From Desulfobacterales bacterium (GTDB lineage: Bacteria > Desulfobacterota > Desulfobacteria > Desulfobacterales > JAOZSB01), in contig JAOZSB010000004.1 in the NCBI GenBank assembly GCA_029939895.1, positions 1 through 32,797 of the forward strand: a stretch of DNA of 32,797 bases. Reading direction: 5' to 3'. Below, in pieces: positions 17,921 through 27,677 of the stretch (position 1 is its first letter; every line of letters starts with the position of its first letter). The notes below the pieces were generated by a model. The model was not told where the DNA came from and did no database searches. It saw only the letters and a program-made list of their open reading frames with translations. The position numbers were made by a program, and so were the translations under genes.

Positions 17921-18014
17921 TATATTTCGCCCTTACAGGGCTAAACCATTGCGGTGTGGGGCTTTACCCAGGGCTAACACCCTGGGCTGGTATATTTCAC
18001 CCCTTCGGGGCTGG
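17921..18014. repeat. Multi-hairpin intergenic repeat element
   Basis: Three stems in series: GCCCT-TAC-AGGGC, CCCAGGG-CTAACA-CCCTGGG, CCCC-TTC-GGGG, with repeated TATATTTC(G/A)C lead-ins. Confidence 0.75.
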
Positions 18015-18123
18015 ATTCGGAAAACAAATTCTGTTTTATGTCATATGGAAAACTGTTTTTTTTAGGTAGTTTTCACAATAATTATATAAACCAATTAGTA
18101 TTCTATTTAATATTTCAAAATTA

Positions 18124-19647
18124 TTATTTAACCGATGGAAACTCCTCTGGATCAGTGTGTGGCAGGAATTTGGCTGCGCTGAATCTGTTCATGAACTCCT
18201 GATTCACGTTGAGTTCAAGGTAGGTTATGCGCTTTGTTATTTCTTCGGCTTTTTCCATTATGTTTTTATTTGTTAGAAGCAATATCGCACCTTCAAGGGA
18301 TGTGTTTCCCATGGGGACGTACCTTTCCCTTGGGAGATCCGGCAGCATTCCAATGGAGATTGCTGATTCCGGGTCAATGAAGGAGCCAAAGGTTCCGGCA
18401 ACAAAGAATTCCATAATATCTGAAACATCAATCCCCACAGTTGCGCAGATGGTTTTGAGTATAGTATACATTGCCGCCTTTGACCGGATCAGGCTGTTGA
18501 TGTCGGCCTGTGTTATGGCTATGGCACTGCTGGTTGTTGATTCCGATTCCGGGAGGAGTACAAAGCACCCCATGCCGTCTGTTTCAGCATATCTGTTGCC
18601 GCATTTTTCCTTTACGAGCCTGCCACGGATATCGAGAAATCCATTGAGAAACAGGGCCGCAGCAAGGTCAATAAGCCCTGACCCGCAAATGCCAACGGCT
18701 GGCAGTCCTTCGATAGTCTGAAAATTAACAAGACCATTTTGTATTTTTACCCGGTCGATTACACCAGGCCCGGCAGTCATTCCCATTTCTGTTACACCGC
18801 CTTCCAGGGCAGGGCCTGCGGCTCCGGCACAGGCTATGAGCCAGTCCCTGTTTCCAAGAACCACTTCTGCATTTGTGCCTACATCAACGAGTATGGATGT
18901 TTTTTTTGCATCATAAATTTCAGAAAAGATGATTCCAGCAGCAAGGTCACCGCCAAAATAACTGCCAATGTTGGGGAACACGTAAACCCTTGCAGAGGGG
19001 TTAATGTCAATGCCCAGGTTTATTGACGTGAAAACACCCGGGGTGTTGATTGCCGGAATATACGGCTCCCGGATAAGCGATCTGGATGGCAGGCCCAGAA
19101 AAAGATGTGTCATTGCAGTATTGCCGGCAGCAGAGACTATAAAAACATCCTCTGGCGTGATGTACGCTGATTTGCAGAGTTTTGCCAGATTGTCGTTAAG
19201 GGCGTTTATAATCAGGCTGTTTAGTTTTTCAAGGCCTCCGGGAGTTTCTGAAAAATGTACCCTGGCAAGCACGTCCGGCCCTATTGCAGCCTGTGGATTG
19301 TCAAAGGCGGTTTCCGCTAGAGTGTCGCTGGTTTTAAGATCAACAAGCCGCATGACAACCCGTGTTGTGCCAATGTCCACAGCACAGCCCACTGCCCGTG
19401 GTTCTGCAAGCCCTATGATTGTAATTCCGCCTTTTTCCGGAAAGAACAGGCAGTCGATCTGGCCTGGATTATTATTTAAAATGTGTGGGAGTTTTTTTAA
19501 AAGCAAATAATCGATTGATATGGGAATGTCGTCTACTTCAGTATTCAGGGCACTTATCAGCCGCTCTGCATCAGCCGTGTTGTTTTCAAGGGAAGGCGGG
19601 GCCGGGTTAATTGCTGCAATCCAGGGATTTATTTTTGCATCAGGCAC
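18124..19647 (-). CDS. ASKHA-type ATPase, RACo/RamA-like (corrinoid protein reductive activase family), without the N-terminal [2Fe-2S] domain
   Basis: AVDIGTTRVVMRLVDL, AAGNTAMTHLFLGL, PNIGSYFGGDLAAGI, LVDVGTNAEVVLGN, ACAGAAGPALEGG, GICGSGLIDLAAALF, FVAGTFGSFIDPESAISIGMLPDLP. Confidence 0.85.
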   Translation of the reverse strand: MPDAKINPWIAAINPAPPSLENNTADAERLISALNTEVDDIPISIDYLLLKKLPHILNNNPGQIDCLFFPEKGGITIIGLAEPRAVGCAVDIGTTRVVMRLVDLKTSDTLAETAFDNPQAAIGPDVLARVHFSETPGGLEKLNSLIINALNDNLAKLCKSAYITPEDVFIVSAAGNTAMTHLFLGLPSRSLIREPYIPAINTPGVFTSINLGIDINPSARVYVFPNIGSYFGGDLAAGIIFSEIYDAKKTSILVDVGTNAEVVLGNRDWLIACAGAAGPALEGGVTEMGMTAGPGVIDRVKIQNGLVNFQTIEGLPAVGICGSGLIDLAAALFLNGFLDIRGRLVKEKCGNRYAETDGMGCFVLLPESESTTSSAIAITQADINSLIRSKAAMYTILKTICATVGIDVSDIMEFFVAGTFGSFIDPESAISIGMLPDLPRERYVPMGNTSLEGAILLLTNKNIMEKAEEITKRITYLELNVNQEFMNRFSAAKFLPHTDPEEFPSVK

Positions 19648-19649
19648 AG

Positions 19650-20819
19650 TTACTCGTCTAGTTCCTTTTGAAGTTGTCCAACAAGATAGCTTGAAATGAC
19701 GTTTTTTTCGATTTTGCCAAGGTCAAGGAAAACCACCCCAAGCTCAAAGGAATTATGGCCAAAGGCTTCCTGGCGCATAACCGTTCCAACAACGTTTATT
19801 GGTTCCTCATTGTTTTTTACCTGTATTGTCATCTGGATTTTTGCACCAAGATTTACTTGTTTATCGCTTGTGATCAGTATGCCGCCTATGCTGATATTTT
19901 TTCCTATTGTTTCAAGGATACCGTTTTCCTGGATACCAAGGTCGTTTATCACCACAGTATTGTTGAAGTCAATGCGGATATATCTTCTCTTGTCCTGGGA
20001 GTAAAAAACCACATTGTTTTTTCCTGCATCCTTGGCATCATATAATGCAACATCAGCGCACTTGAGCAAACCCTGGCTGTTTTTTGAATCGATTGGATAT
20101 GAAGCCAGTCCTCCGCTTATTGTAACCTCAAGTGGTTTGTCTTCGTATATTATGCCGGCACCCTCAACCTTTTCCCGGATTCTTTCTCCCAGCACCAGGG
20201 CCTTTACTTTGCCGGTATCTGGCATTAGTATGACAAGTTCCTCACCGCCGTATCGTGCGGCAATGTCCTCATTTCTTTTTTCATGGAGAATTATTTTAGA
20301 AACTTCTTTTAAAACCTCGTCGCCTGCCTGGTGACCGTATGTGTCGTTGACTTTCTTGAAGTCGTCCAGGTCAAAAAACAAAACAGAAAGATCAGATAAT
20401 TGTCGTTTTGCCCTGGAAATCTCGCGTGAAATCGCTTCATTAAAAAAAGCCCTGGTGCTAAGCCCGGTCAGGCTGTCGAACTTATAGGACTCATTGGTTT
20501 TTTCAAAGATATGAATTTCAACCAGTTTGGGATTTTTCAGGCTTTTATTTATACTGCAAAAGTAATCTACAATCGCAGTCCGCAGGCTTACATTCCTTCC
20601 AAGCTGTGCAGAAATAAATTCAAGGTTTGTCAGAATTTCTCCCCAGGATTTTTCTGCGTCATCAATACCAAGTTCAAGATTTGTAAGGACATGAAGGATT
20701 GCCGGGTATGCTTCTTTGCCATGGGATGCTATCATGGCCTGGAGTGACTTGATGAGCATGGCATCATTGTCAATGTTATTATCGAGGCATTCAATTACTT
20801 CTTTACGTATCTCTTCCAT
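19650..20819 (-). CDS. Diguanylate cyclase (GGDEF) with C-terminal PilZ domain
   Basis: DSLTGLSTRAFFNEAI, FFDLDDFKKVNDTYGHQAGDEVL, RNEDIAARYGGEEL (I-site RxxD + GGEEL), PilZ motifs RRYIR and NISIGG. Confidence 0.92.
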   Translation of the reverse strand: MEEIRKEVIECLDNNIDNDAMLIKSLQAMIASHGKEAYPAILHVLTNLELGIDDAEKSWGEILTNLEFISAQLGRNVSLRTAIVDYFCSINKSLKNPKLVEIHIFEKTNESYKFDSLTGLSTRAFFNEAISREISRAKRQLSDLSVLFFDLDDFKKVNDTYGHQAGDEVLKEVSKIILHEKRNEDIAARYGGEELVILMPDTGKVKALVLGERIREKVEGAGIIYEDKPLEVTISGGLASYPIDSKNSQGLLKCADVALYDAKDAGKNNVVFYSQDKRRYIRIDFNNTVVINDLGIQENGILETIGKNISIGGILITSDKQVNLGAKIQMTIQVKNNEEPINVVGTVMRQEAFGHNSFELGVVFLDLGKIEKNVISSYLVGQLQKELDE

Positions 20820-21341
20820 GTTTTTATTGTTTTAAAAACCTTTTATTATTTTGTGAATGGTGTAATGAATGTGCCGAATTTAGTCAGCCACATTGATAAT
20901 TTTCAATAAATAAGTATTCAATTTAAAAACAATTAGTTATTATAATTGATAAGGCAGCTTAAGTCAAGGGAAATAGTGGGTAATTCAGAAATAAAATAAA
21001 ATTTCAGGTTAAAATAATCTAATTTGTTTTTTTAAAAAACCAGTTTCAAAACATCCAATTAAATCCAGTACTTTTTATAAATTTTTAAATATTGTAATTT
21101 TTTTGCAAAAAATTATAATATTTTTTTATATCTGAATGTAATTAAATGTTGTTATAATTCAGCTATTTAAAAGTCTTTTTTTAGATTGCTTCTTGTTGTT
21201 TCTTTGTTTTAGTGTGACGGAAAAAAATTTAATGTTTTTATTGATAATTTTCTTGAATATCAGTTGAATATATGCTATTGACCTTTTATATTGTTTTTAA
21301 TTACATTTTTACTTACCATAATCCAGCCAAGAGAGTTTTAT

Positions 21342-22490
21342 ATGATCTATTCAACGATTCCTACACAGGCTCAATGGAAAAATGACCGATTTGACGAAAC
21401 TGGCATTGCTTTTACCCAGGCATGTAGACAGTTTAAAATCAAACCCGGGGTGCAACAGAAGATTAAGCTTGAGTTTGCAAAGGATGAGGTTATAAAACGT
21501 ATTGATGATCTTATTGCTTTGAACGAAGTCCAGATAGCCGATGCAGGAGAACAGCTGTGGTTGCTGTTTGATACATATTCTGCCATTGACTACTGGTTAA
21601 AGGAGAACTCTAGAAAAGTCAGTCACCATAAGGGGCGAAGATCTTCTGCACAACAGTATATTGATATCTTTTCCGGCATAAAGAAAAAAGCAGTTCTCGA
21701 CCTTTATTCTTGCGTATGTAATACCTTGGCTTTGAGGTTAAATTGCACCATAAACGTATTGCCTATGAAGCTTGAGCTATATTTTGGCAAAACCCTGGGC
21801 TTACATGGATTCAAGACTGACTATGTAATGCATAAGGCTCAATATCTTTCACGGGCAGAGGTTGAAAAATACAGGCTCGTTTTTTTTGATAAAAAAGCTC
21901 ACATGCTTCCCTGGTGGGAAAAAAAATCTGACCTGGCATCCAGTGGAGATGCTGGCCTGGTCCTTGCCGAAACCAAATATTCTAATGAGAAGACAGCTGA
22001 TAAAGAAGCAATACCATTACCGAATGAGGCTGGTTTTGTGATGGGGATGGGAAGTGAGTTTTATGTTGCACCCCATAAACTCTCAAAGGTTGATGGAGCC
22101 TCGGATGGTTTTTATCACTCCTCTTACTTGAATGGCGGTTCTTTACTTTGTGCGGGTTCACTGATTATTGAGGGTGGAGTTTTTAAGCATATATCCAATA
22201 AGAGTGGCCATTATCGTCCAACTGCGACCCATGTACTTCATGCTCTCAATGCACTTGCCATACACGGAATAAGCTATAACAATATAAGTGTTGAGATTGA
22301 CGATGGAGAAAAAATCGAAATATTTAATAATGTTACCGAGTTTAAGCAATATCTCGCAAAGACTTCCTTTTCCGACAGATCGCAAGGTATTGAAGATCTT
22401 AATTCAAGAATGGATCAATCACTAAGAAAACAGGAACATAAACATTATCAGCAACATATCCGAGGTATCAATACCGGAGAGTCTCGTTGA
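21342..22490 (+). CDS. Uncharacterised protein with a C-terminal domain resembling the plant/fungal IQM family
   Basis: Distinctive FVMGMGSEFYVAP...GFYHSSYLNGGSLLCAGSLIIEGGVFKHISNKSGHYRPT...LNALAIHGISYNNISVEI; ATG at 21342 preferred over the track start. Confidence 0.75.
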   Translation: MIYSTIPTQAQWKNDRFDETGIAFTQACRQFKIKPGVQQKIKLEFAKDEVIKRIDDLIALNEVQIADAGEQLWLLFDTYSAIDYWLKENSRKVSHHKGRRSSAQQYIDIFSGIKKKAVLDLYSCVCNTLALRLNCTINVLPMKLELYFGKTLGLHGFKTDYVMHKAQYLSRAEVEKYRLVFFDKKAHMLPWWEKKSDLASSGDAGLVLAETKYSNEKTADKEAIPLPNEAGFVMGMGSEFYVAPHKLSKVDGASDGFYHSSYLNGGSLLCAGSLIIEGGVFKHISNKSGHYRPTATHVLHALNALAIHGISYNNISVEIDDGEKIEIFNNVTEFKQYLAKTSFSDRSQGIEDLNSRMDQSLRKQEHKHYQQHIRGINTGESR

Positions 22491-22549
22491 TAATAAGCAG
22501 CTCAGGTTCAGTACTATATTCTTGTAGCAACCATATTTTTGCAATCCAT

Positions 22550-22581
22550 AAAGCCAGTTTTAAATTAAGCTGGCTTTTTTT
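22550..22581 (+). terminator. Rho-independent terminator
   Basis: AAAGCCAG / CTGGCTTT 8-bp stem followed by a T run. Confidence 0.85.
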
Positions 22582-22874
22582 GTTCCATTGCCTTTGAAAT
22601 TTTTTTTTAAGCATTAGTAACCTTTACTTTCCTTCCATAACTCTTGTATTGCATTACCCTCTTTTATTTACACATCTATTGTTTGGGCATATTCTCACCA
22701 TGAATCTTTTTGTAATCATAAATTTTGGTTGTAATAAACACAGTGATTATATAACAATGTGCATAAAAATAAAGTCTGAAAAATTGTACTATCTTTATTG
22801 GAAAAATGATTATTTGTACATGCTCGGGTTTGAGTTGTACTGCAATATAAAATATTATTGAAGAAAGGTGTCGC

Positions 22875-25772
22875 ATGGTTTCAATGGCGGACATGTCTAT
22901 GGAGTTGAGGGCGGAAGCAGAAAAAAGGCTTCTGGAATTTAAGGAAAAGTTAGTTGATTATGATCTGGTTATTGAATCTGACCTTTTTGATACTGCTTCA
23001 TGTGTATTTGTTTGCAGCGATTTTGTTTTCCGATCTTTGATGCGAAATCCGCTAATATTTGTTGATCTTGTTAAGTCTGGCGATCTTGAAAGGGATTACG
23101 GTAAATATGAGTACAAGAGAATCTTTGATGAAAAGCTTGATACAGAAAATGGAGATGATGCCCTGATCAGGTCTCTCAGGATGATAAGGGCAAGGGAGGC
23201 TGTCAGGATTGCCTGGCGGGATCTTGCTGGCAAAGCACAGCTAGGCCGGGTTCTATCAGAGCTTTCTCTTTTTGCTGATGCCTGTCTTGACACGACCCTG
23301 TCGGTTTTATATTCACAGCACTGCATGAAGTATGGAACCCCTTATGACGGGGACGGAAAAATTCAGAAGATGGTTGTTCTTGGCATGGGAAAGTTAGGTG
23401 GTGAGGAGCTGAATTTTTCATCGGATGTTGACCTGATATTTGCATATCCAGAAAACGGAGAGACCAGGGCTGATGATAAGAATCCACAGGTGAGATTGAT
23501 AAGCATAGTAGAGTTTTTTTCAAAGCTTGCCAGAAAATATATAAATGTTTTGTCGCAGGTAACAGCCGAGGGGCAGGTATTCAGGGTGGACATGCGCCTG
23601 CGACCTGATGGTGAAAATGGCCCTATTGTAATGAGTTTTGATAATACAGAAAATTATTATCTATATCAGGGCAGGGAGTGGGAGCGATACGCTCTTATTA
23701 AGGCAAGGGTCGTGGCAGGCGACAGGATCGGCGGAGAAAAACTTCTTAATGCATTAAAGCCTTTTGTGTACAGGCGCTACATTGATTATGGTGCTTTTGA
23801 ATCATTACGGGAGATGAAGCAAAAAATCGAGATTGAAGTAAAGCGAAAGGGTATGAAGCAGAATGTCAAACTTGGTCCCGGCGGGATCAGGGAAATTGAG
23901 TTTTTCTGTCAGGTTTTTCAGCTTATCAGGGGTGGGATAGAGCCGACTCTTCAGGAGAGGAATTTGCTTAACCTTATTGAGGCACTTGCATGGGAAGGGC
24001 ATATTAACGAACAACTCAAGAGCGAATTTACACAGGCCTATACTTTTTTGAGAAATGCAGAACACCGGTTGCAGGAGTTTGCTGACCGGCAGACCCACGA
24101 TCTGCCCAGGGTGGACAGTGATTGGGAGCGACTGGCTTTTTCCATGGGATTTGATGGGCGGGAATCCTTTGAAAGGGAGCTTGATAATCACCGGGAGAGG
24201 GTTCAGCATCACTTTATGAGCCTGCTGGAGGCTGGGGATGCAGATGATGAAAAGGATACAAAGGATGCAGATCAAAAGAAGGATATTATAGCTCTCTGGC
24301 ATAACATGCACACCAGTGAAGAGGCTGCTAATATTCTTCACAACATCGGCTATGATGACCCTGAAGGTGCGTTTAAGTTACTTGAAGTTTTCAGGAGTGA
24401 ATTTGAAACCAGGCTGCTGAGCAGGGAAGGGCGTGCCAGGCTCGACAAGCTGATGCCCAGGCTCATTGGCAAGGTTGCAGATTCGGAACATCCTGTAAGA
24501 TCACTTGACAGAATATTAACTATTATAAAGACGATTGAAAGGCGGATTAACTATCTTTCGCTTTTGCTGGAAAATCCCATTGCCCTTACCCAGCTTGTGA
24601 AGCTTTCGGATGCGAGTCCCTGGATTGCTGGTTTTTTAGCCATGCATCCAGCGCTTCTTGATGAACTTCTGGACACAACAACCCTGTACACCCCCCCGGA
24701 AAAGGATGAGCTTGTAGATGAGATAAGAAGAAGGATCGAACTGATTCCTGATGATGATTTAGAAGCATTGATGGAGGAGGTGAGGGTTTTCAAGCAGGTG
24801 AGCGTTCTCAGGGTGGCTGCTGCTGATATAACAAGTTATCTTCCCCTTATGAGGGTTAGCGATCACCTGACCTACATTGCCGAGGCAGTGCTTGATGAAC
24901 TTCAAAAAATAGCTTTGAGGTATCTGCATCAGCGCCACGGCCTGCCGGCTTGTAAAATCGGAAATGAGGTCTGCGAGCAGGGCTTTGCAATTATTGCTTA
25001 TGGAAAACTGGGCGGGATAGAACTTGGCTATGCCAGCGATATTGATCTTGTGTTTGTCCATGCTGGAACTGGCGGATACACAGACGGCGACAGACCTCTG
25101 GATGCAGCAGGTTTTTTTGCCAGGCTTGGGCAGAGGATGGTGCATTTTTTAAGTGCCCATACAGCAGCCGGAAAACTCTATGAGGTTGACATGCGCCTTA
25201 GACCGAGCGGAACCTCTGGATTGCTGGTCAGCCAGATTGAATCCTTCCGGGATTATCAATTGGAGGGTGCAAGGGTGTGGGAGCATCAGTCAATTGTACG
25301 GGCAAGGGCAGTCTGCGGTGATGAAAAGGTTTGCAAAAGATTTGAAGATATACGAAAGGAAGTAATCTGCTTTAAAAGAGATAATGAAGAACTGCGTGGC
25401 AAGGTAGTAGACATGCGGGAAAAGATGCGAAATGAGCTTTTTGAAAAACATGAGGATCTTTTTGATTTAAAGCAGCAGCAGGGCGGCATAGTAGACATTG
25501 AGTTCATTGTTCAGTACCTGGTGCTGAAACATGCACATCAATATAATGACCTTGCCATCTGGCCTGATAATGTCAGGCTGCTTGAAACCCTTGCTGCATG
25601 CAGTATTATATCTCAGGAACAGGCTGAATTCTTAAAGGGAGCCTACCTGATATACAGAGCAGTTGGGCACAGGCTCAGCCTGCAAAAGAAAGAAGCCCTT
25701 GCCCCGGAAGATGAATACAGACAATGGGCACATGGTGTAATGACGATCTGGAACGAGGTTTTTGAAGTTTAA
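22875..25772 (+). CDS. glnE: Glutamine synthetase adenylyltransferase/deadenylase
   Basis: Two nucleotidyltransferase motifs: GMGKLGGEELNFSSDVDLIF and AYGKLGGIELGYASDIDLVF; VDMRLRPDGENGP and VDMRLRPSGTSGLL; KLGPGGIREIEFFCQ and QQGGIVDIEFIVQY. Confidence 0.96.
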   Translation: MVSMADMSMELRAEAEKRLLEFKEKLVDYDLVIESDLFDTASCVFVCSDFVFRSLMRNPLIFVDLVKSGDLERDYGKYEYKRIFDEKLDTENGDDALIRSLRMIRAREAVRIAWRDLAGKAQLGRVLSELSLFADACLDTTLSVLYSQHCMKYGTPYDGDGKIQKMVVLGMGKLGGEELNFSSDVDLIFAYPENGETRADDKNPQVRLISIVEFFSKLARKYINVLSQVTAEGQVFRVDMRLRPDGENGPIVMSFDNTENYYLYQGREWERYALIKARVVAGDRIGGEKLLNALKPFVYRRYIDYGAFESLREMKQKIEIEVKRKGMKQNVKLGPGGIREIEFFCQVFQLIRGGIEPTLQERNLLNLIEALAWEGHINEQLKSEFTQAYTFLRNAEHRLQEFADRQTHDLPRVDSDWERLAFSMGFDGRESFERELDNHRERVQHHFMSLLEAGDADDEKDTKDADQKKDIIALWHNMHTSEEAANILHNIGYDDPEGAFKLLEVFRSEFETRLLSREGRARLDKLMPRLIGKVADSEHPVRSLDRILTIIKTIERRINYLSLLLENPIALTQLVKLSDASPWIAGFLAMHPALLDELLDTTTLYTPPEKDELVDEIRRRIELIPDDDLEALMEEVRVFKQVSVLRVAAADITSYLPLMRVSDHLTYIAEAVLDELQKIALRYLHQRHGLPACKIGNEVCEQGFAIIAYGKLGGIELGYASDIDLVFVHAGTGGYTDGDRPLDAAGFFARLGQRMVHFLSAHTAAGKLYEVDMRLRPSGTSGLLVSQIESFRDYQLEGARVWEHQSIVRARAVCGDEKVCKRFEDIRKEVICFKRDNEELRGKVVDMREKMRNELFEKHEDLFDLKQQQGGIVDIEFIVQYLVLKHAHQYNDLAIWPDNVRLLETLAACSIISQEQAEFLKGAYLIYRAVGHRLSLQKKEALAPEDEYRQWAHGVMTIWNEVFEV

Positions 25773-25796
25773 CCATATAATTCAGGCCAGTTTATC

Positions 25797-26855
25797 ATGA
25801 ACAATCGAAAATACTTCGAACTTCTTGAAATCAATCTTGACGCTACACCTGAAGAGGCAAAGCGGGCCTATCGGGATATTGTCAGCGTATGGCACCCTGA
25901 TAAATACTCCCATAATCCACGGCTGATGGAAAAGGCCGAAGAAAAGATGAAGCAGATCAACGAGGCTTACTCTATTGTGATCAAGGCAATACGGGCAAGG
26001 GATAAATATTACGGTTTTGAAAAAGATCACCAGGCCAGCTCCTTTCAAAATTCAAATGAAAAAAAACCAGACAGGAATGAAAAAAAATCAGGCAGGAATG
26101 AAAAAACATCAGGGCCTGTAAATAATAAGAGGCCTGCTGAAAACAATGATTTGGAAATAAAAAAATCATCCTGGATGAGAACAGAAGACCGCCTGAGAAA
26201 TATGTCCAATGGAAAGGGCTTTGGAATAAAAAAAGGGGTAGACCCGAATAATAAAGAAACCAGAAAAAACAAAACCAGAAAAAAAGAAAAAGGACATACT
26301 GCAAAGAAGCAGCACCAAGAAGATGCACCAGAAAAAAAAGCAGAGTCCTGGGCAGGAACAGAAGCCAAGTTAAAGGCTCTTGCCAGGGCCAAAGAAAAAA
26401 AGCTTGCCCAAAAAGCAGCAAAAGCCGAAGCAAAAGCAAGGGCTGCTGAGCTTAAAGGATTAGAGCAGGCTGAATTACGGCGATTAGCTTTTCACAATAA
26501 GGAGTATTTAAAAAATATCGGCAAATTCAACCTGACAGTATTTATGGCGGTTCTTATTGCTGCGGATGCTGTGATAACAGGGCATTGGATTGCGTCATGG
26601 ATTTTGGTGGCTTTTTTGACAGGCCTTACCGGGTGGCTCGGTTTTACGGTCTTGAAGACAATCCAGAATTCCGGCACGGGTTTTAGAAGAAATATTATTG
26701 CAGGCATTGCAACCGGGATGAATGTGGTTCTGCTTATTTATGTTGTCTGGAATTTCGATGTATTAATTGTTCCAATAAAGTCTCTGGGGTGGGCATTTGT
26801 GGAAAATCTTATGCTGATGGAAGTCCCCAGAACATGGATAGAGGCTGTTCGCTGA
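25797..26855 (+). CDS. DnaJ-domain membrane protein
   Basis: N-terminal J-domain (YFELLEINLDATPEEAKRAYRDIVSVWHPDKYSHNP) with HPD, Lys/Ala-rich linker, C-terminal hydrophobic segments. Confidence 0.88.
   Translation: MNNRKYFELLEINLDATPEEAKRAYRDIVSVWHPDKYSHNPRLMEKAEEKMKQINEAYSIVIKAIRARDKYYGFEKDHQASSFQNSNEKKPDRNEKKSGRNEKTSGPVNNKRPAENNDLEIKKSSWMRTEDRLRNMSNGKGFGIKKGVDPNNKETRKNKTRKKEKGHTAKKQHQEDAPEKKAESWAGTEAKLKALARAKEKKLAQKAAKAEAKARAAELKGLEQAELRRLAFHNKEYLKNIGKFNLTVFMAVLIAADAVITGHWIASWILVAFLTGLTGWLGFTVLKTIQNSGTGFRRNIIAGIATGMNVVLLIYVVWNFDVLIVPIKSLGWAFVENLMLMEVPRTWIEAVR
26055..26117 (+). repeat. Three in-frame 21-bp units (NEKKPDR/NEKKSGR/NEKTSGP)
   Basis: AATGAAAAAAAACCAGACAGG x3 with minor changes. 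Confidence 0.8.
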
Positions 26856-26902
26856 CCGCAGTTGCAACACACTATAGCTAAAAACGTGGTCGCTTATTCA
26901 TA

Positions 26903-26932
26903 ATTAAAGGCCGGCGTGAGCCGACCTTTAAT
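26903..26932. terminator. Stem-loop between convergent genes, possible bidirectional terminator
   Basis: ATTAAAGG-C-CGG-CGTGAG-CCG-A-CCTTTAAT; no long T tract, so the terminator call is moderate. Confidence 0.55.
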
Positions 26933-26963
26933 GTTTGTGCGTGCAATTCTTTTTTTAAAAAAA

Positions 26964-27407
26964 CTATGTAAAAAGAAGTATTTTGCAATCCTGGGCCATT
27001 TTCAGGAAGTCTTCAGCCGTTTGGATTGTAACGCCTTCGATGAAATCGTCCTGGGTAAGTTCCATCATGTCAACGGTCATCTGGCAGGCTACGAAGTTAA
27101 CGCCTTCCAGAGCAGCCATTTCCTGAAGATCCGGCAGGGAAGGTACATTAGCTTTTTCAATTTTGTTTTTCATCATCCAGCTTGCCATAGAGCTCATGCC
27201 TGGCAGTGCGCCCATGAATCCAGGTGGATGAAATTTTGCTTTTTCTATCCAGCCTTTTTTGATGACGTTTATACCCATGAAAGTATAAAATACTGTGGTC
27301 TGCATACCAAGGCGCTGTGAGTTAATGCCGAGGATAAGACCTGGATAAGCACCGTCTATGGTGTCCCTTGATGTGATAAAACATGCTGATTCATTGTTTT
27401 TTTCCAT
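26964..27407 (-). CDS. DsrE/DsrF-like sulfur-relay family protein
   Basis: Small protein with YPGLILGINSQRLGMQTTVFYTFMGI and conserved-Cys region VNFVACQMTVDMM typical of DsrE-like proteins. Confidence 0.8.
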   Translation of the reverse strand: MEKNNESACFITSRDTIDGAYPGLILGINSQRLGMQTTVFYTFMGINVIKKGWIEKAKFHPPGFMGALPGMSSMASWMMKNKIEKANVPSLPDLQEMAALEGVNFVACQMTVDMMELTQDDFIEGVTIQTAEDFLKMAQDCKILLFT

Positions 27408-27677
27408 GTTGATTCCTTTCTCCTATATAAAAATAGGATTGTCAAATTTTCAGTTTTTTTTATTTTATGCGAAGTTTGATATAATGCTTTGCCCTTTTGT
27501 AAGAAAAAAATACAATAAAGCAAATTTTAATATAACATTTTAATCATAATTTTTTTATACTGCAATTAAGAAATAAATACAACAATATTATATTAACTGA
27601 GACAGAAGTATCAAAAAGATTACAAAAAAAGTGTATATCTTTAAAAAATAATATCCAAAACCTTTTTTCAAGGGGAA

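Noticed and set aside
20820-21341. AT-rich spacer examined for RNA genes or riboswitches
   Set aside because: Only homopolymeric A/T runs seen; no convincing structured RNA could be supported by eye.
22649-22894. Short ORFs on both strands before glnE
   Set aside because: AT-rich spacer, hydrophobic or low-complexity products, overlapping each other and the glnE start.
23805-24341. Minus-strand 178-aa ORF
   Set aside because: Antisense to glnE; no motif and no plausible start context.
25981-26439. Leu/Phe-rich minus-strand ORFs (152 and 115 aa)
   Set aside because: Complement of the Lys/Glu-rich linker of the DnaJ protein; composition artefact.
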